Assembly (NCBI GenBank): GCA_023489435.1
Contig: JAMDCA010000020.1
Span: forward strand, 35,677-99,676
DNA from: Thermoplasmatota archaeon
GTDB taxonomy: Archaea; Thermoplasmatota; Thermoplasmata; Thermoplasmatales; Thermoplasmataceae
DNA length: 64,000 nt
Direction: 5' to 3'
Numbering within the stretch: position 1 is the first letter of the stretch; each line of letters opens with the position of its first letter. A model generated the notes under the pieces. The model made no database searches. It was not told the origin of the DNA and saw only the letters and a program-made list of their open reading frames with translations. Positions 62,429-64,000 of this stretch are shown in pieces. A program made the position numbers and the translations under genes.

Positions 62429-62597
62429 TATCATCGGCTCAATGGTCGAACTGACCTTCTGGGAGGGCTTCTCCCGCTTAACAATGGCGGGGAAAGTGAT
62501 CTCCACGGACGATTGGTATATCAACTTGGAAACTGGAATGGGTGTCAAAAGATCGGTTTTAATCAGTGCCATCGCGGAAATTAAGAGGGTGAATTGA
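62412..62597 (+). CDS. 61-aa minimal Sm-like protein
   Basis: IIGSMVELTFWEGFSRLTMAGKVISTDDWYINLETGMGVKRSVLISAIAEIKRV; overlaps upstream gene. Confidence 0.6.
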   Translation: MGTLSDIIGSMVELTFWEGFSRLTMAGKVISTDDWYINLETGMGVKRSVLISAIAEIKRVN

Positions 62598-62885
62598 ATG
62601 GCCATTTTGAAGCCGGGACGTTTTGGGGTAACAATCTTAAGCCTGACGGGTCTGTTGATCCTTATAGATAAAGCGTTCAAATCATCCAGCTTTTTGACGC
62701 TGGTTAGCCCCGGAACTGGGGCATTCTTGAATGCGTTTGTACTCATAAGCCCGTTGTTCATAGGGATCGGGTTTACGTTGCTCCTCGGCTTTTTTACGCT
62801 TCGGAATTACATGTTCGCCTTAGTATCCTTTGCCATCTTTACGGCCATCGGTTTCCTGGTCATCCTGCCTCTGGAGTTGGGATAA
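62598..62885 (+). CDS. small membrane protein (about 3 TM)
   Basis: three hydrophobic stretches; abuts neighbours. Confidence 0.65.
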   Translation: MAILKPGRFGVTILSLTGLLILIDKAFKSSSFLTLVSPGTGAFLNAFVLISPLFIGIGFTLLLGFFTLRNYMFALVSFAIFTAIGFLVILPLELG

Positions 62886-63073
62886 TGCCAAAGATAACCT
62901 GTAAATTGTGCGGGAAGAAGATGAGAAAAACTTACGTAAAATCATCTGTGGGCACGCTGAAATATTTGGGTCGCTATTGCCAGAAATGCAACAGGCTGGT
63001 ACTTGGAAAAGATGATGCAACCCAAAAGAGGCAAAAGACCGTAATCACACCGGAAGGAGGTGGTAGCCTGTGA
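62885..63073 (+). CDS. zinc-ribbon protein
   Basis: ITCKLCGKKMRK...YLGRYCQKCNRLVLGK (two CxxC). Confidence 0.7.
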   Translation: MPKITCKLCGKKMRKTYVKSSVGTLKYLGRYCQKCNRLVLGKDDATQKRQKTVITPEGGGSL

Positions 63074-63174
63074 AAATTACAACGCTGATCGCTGTTATAA
63101 TAGCCGTTTTATACATTGGCTGGCAGTTATGGTACTACGCCAAGAACACCGAGAACAATAAGGAGTTGCCGTAA
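63070..63174 (+). CDS. single-TM micropeptide (34 aa, GTG start; not in ORF track)
   Basis: MKITTLIAVIIAVLYIGWQLWYYAKNTENNKELP; GTGA overlap with upstream stop. Confidence 0.6.
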   Translation: MKITTLIAVIIAVLYIGWQLWYYAKNTENNKELP

Positions 63175-63606
63175 ATGTGCAAGGAGGAGGTTTTTATAAA
63201 TCCGGAATACCAGCGAACAAAGGATGGAGATCTCTTGGTAAAAGTAAGTGGGAATTATCGGGAGTACGGGCACGAAGAAACTTACCGGCTAACCAAAGCA
63301 AACAGGACATTTCTGAATTTGACGCTTGCCCATAAAAATATAAAAAAGGGCAACAAAACAGAACTGGGAATCATTTTAGAAGATGCGCTTAAATGGTTTG
63401 CCGACACGCTCTTGGATTATGAGGAAACTAAACCGGAGTATGGGTTAAGGAAAACCGTCCATTTTAAAAGTACGGATGAACAAACGATATATCGCCGTGA
63501 TTTGCTGAACCGGCACAATATTATAAATATCATCTTGACCCTCTATGCGCGGGAGCACCCAGTGGAAACATCAATGCAAGAACAAGAAGCCAACTCACTA
63601 CCATAG
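63175..63606 (+). CDS. hypothetical protein of the element
   Basis: 143-aa ORF directly after the micropeptide stop. Confidence 0.6.
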   Translation: MCKEEVFINPEYQRTKDGDLLVKVSGNYREYGHEETYRLTKANRTFLNLTLAHKNIKKGNKTELGIILEDALKWFADTLLDYEETKPEYGLRKTVHFKSTDEQTIYRRDLLNRHNIINIILTLYAREHPVETSMQEQEANSLP

Positions 63607-63667
63607 GTTAGATGCTGGAGCGTTTTTAACAGGGAAATTTGATCGTATCTCTATGGGCTGGGCATAT

Positions 63668-63722
63668 TTTACCCGGTTAGGTTTTCCATGTTTGTTTACC
63701 CGGCAAGGTTTATTCATGTTTG
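63668..63722 (+). repeat. imperfect tandem repeat (about 27 bp x2) near the tRNA-proximal element end
   Basis: TTTACCCGGTTAGGTTTTCCATGTTTG / TTTACCCGGCAAGGTTTATTCATGTTTG. Confidence 0.75.
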
Positions 63723-63873
63723 AAGGAGCCGGGGAAGTGAATTTGGAAATTAACAGGATCGATTAGCACCCATAGCTACACAATAATCGGGAAGTTTGAT
63801 GCCGGGTATATAAATGCAAAGTGGTTTTTCCTTGCCTTAAACTTCTTGTTATTTGGGCTTAAACCCTATTGGG

Positions 63874-63891
63874 AATGGGGCTGACCGGGTT
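63874..63891 (+). repeat. attachment-site copy overlapping tRNA-Met 3' end (attR-like)
   Basis: AATGGGGCTGACCGGGTT identical to 56164-56181. Confidence 0.88.
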
Positions 63892-63949
63892 CGAACCGAT
63901 GACCACCTGGTTATGAGCCAGGCGCTCTACCTAGCTGAGCTACAGCCCC
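63876..63949 (-). tRNA. tRNA-Met-type (anticodon CAT)
   Basis: acceptor GGGGCTG/CAGCCCC; anticodon arm CCTGG-CTCATAA-CCAGG; could also be tRNA-Ile2 if C34 is modified. Confidence 0.93.
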
Positions 63950-63952
63950 ATA

Positions 63953-64000
63953 CGCCGTTGGTCGGATTTGGACCGACGACCGCTCGATTAACAGTCGAGT
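63953..64000 (-). tRNA. tRNA-Asn (anticodon GTT), truncated by window end
   Basis: 3' part: anticodon arm CTCGACTGTTAATCGAG, T-arm GTCGGTCCAAATCCGAC, 3' CAACGGCG. Confidence 0.85.

Larger units (their letters stand above)
56164..63891. mobile_element. integrated plasmid/virus-like element at the 3' end of tRNA-Met(CAT)
   Basis: 18-bp direct repeat at both ends, full integrase gene just inside one end, compact gene content unlike flanks. Confidence 0.85.

Overview
The window looks like chromosomal DNA from an archaeon of the Thermoplasmatales / Thermoplasmata type. Supporting genes include two TFB genes, PCNA, Gar1, a Pcc1-like protein, archaeal GltX, bacterial-type GyrA/GyrB, TatA/TatC and glutamate dehydrogenase. 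About 0-53.5 kb is mostly ordinary housekeeping and metabolic DNA with four complete tRNA-type loci nearby or inside it (Arg-CCT, Gly-CCC, Leu-CAA, plus Met-CAT at the right end), decayed pseudogenes (methyltransferase, GNAT), one TnpB gene and a TnpB-like remnant. About 53.8-55.3 kb carries an IS110-family element with a structured upstream region that could encode a bridge RNA. The most interesting region is about 56.16-63.89 kb. It is an apparently intact integrated element of about 7.7 kb, bounded by an 18-bp direct repeat of the 3' end of a tRNA-Met(CAT) gene. It encodes a tyrosine integrase, a divergently transcribed putative regulator, a tightly coupled operon (AbrB-like protein, Hfq/Sm-like protein, putative replication ATPase with a degenerate P-loop), a ~0.95-kb noncoding region with iteron-like repeats and hairpins, and a second coupled operon with two more candidate Sm-fold proteins, small membrane proteins and a zinc ribbon. 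Three candidate Sm-fold proteins in one small mobile element is the best lead for an undescribed system. All product calls come from reading the translations; no database search was run.
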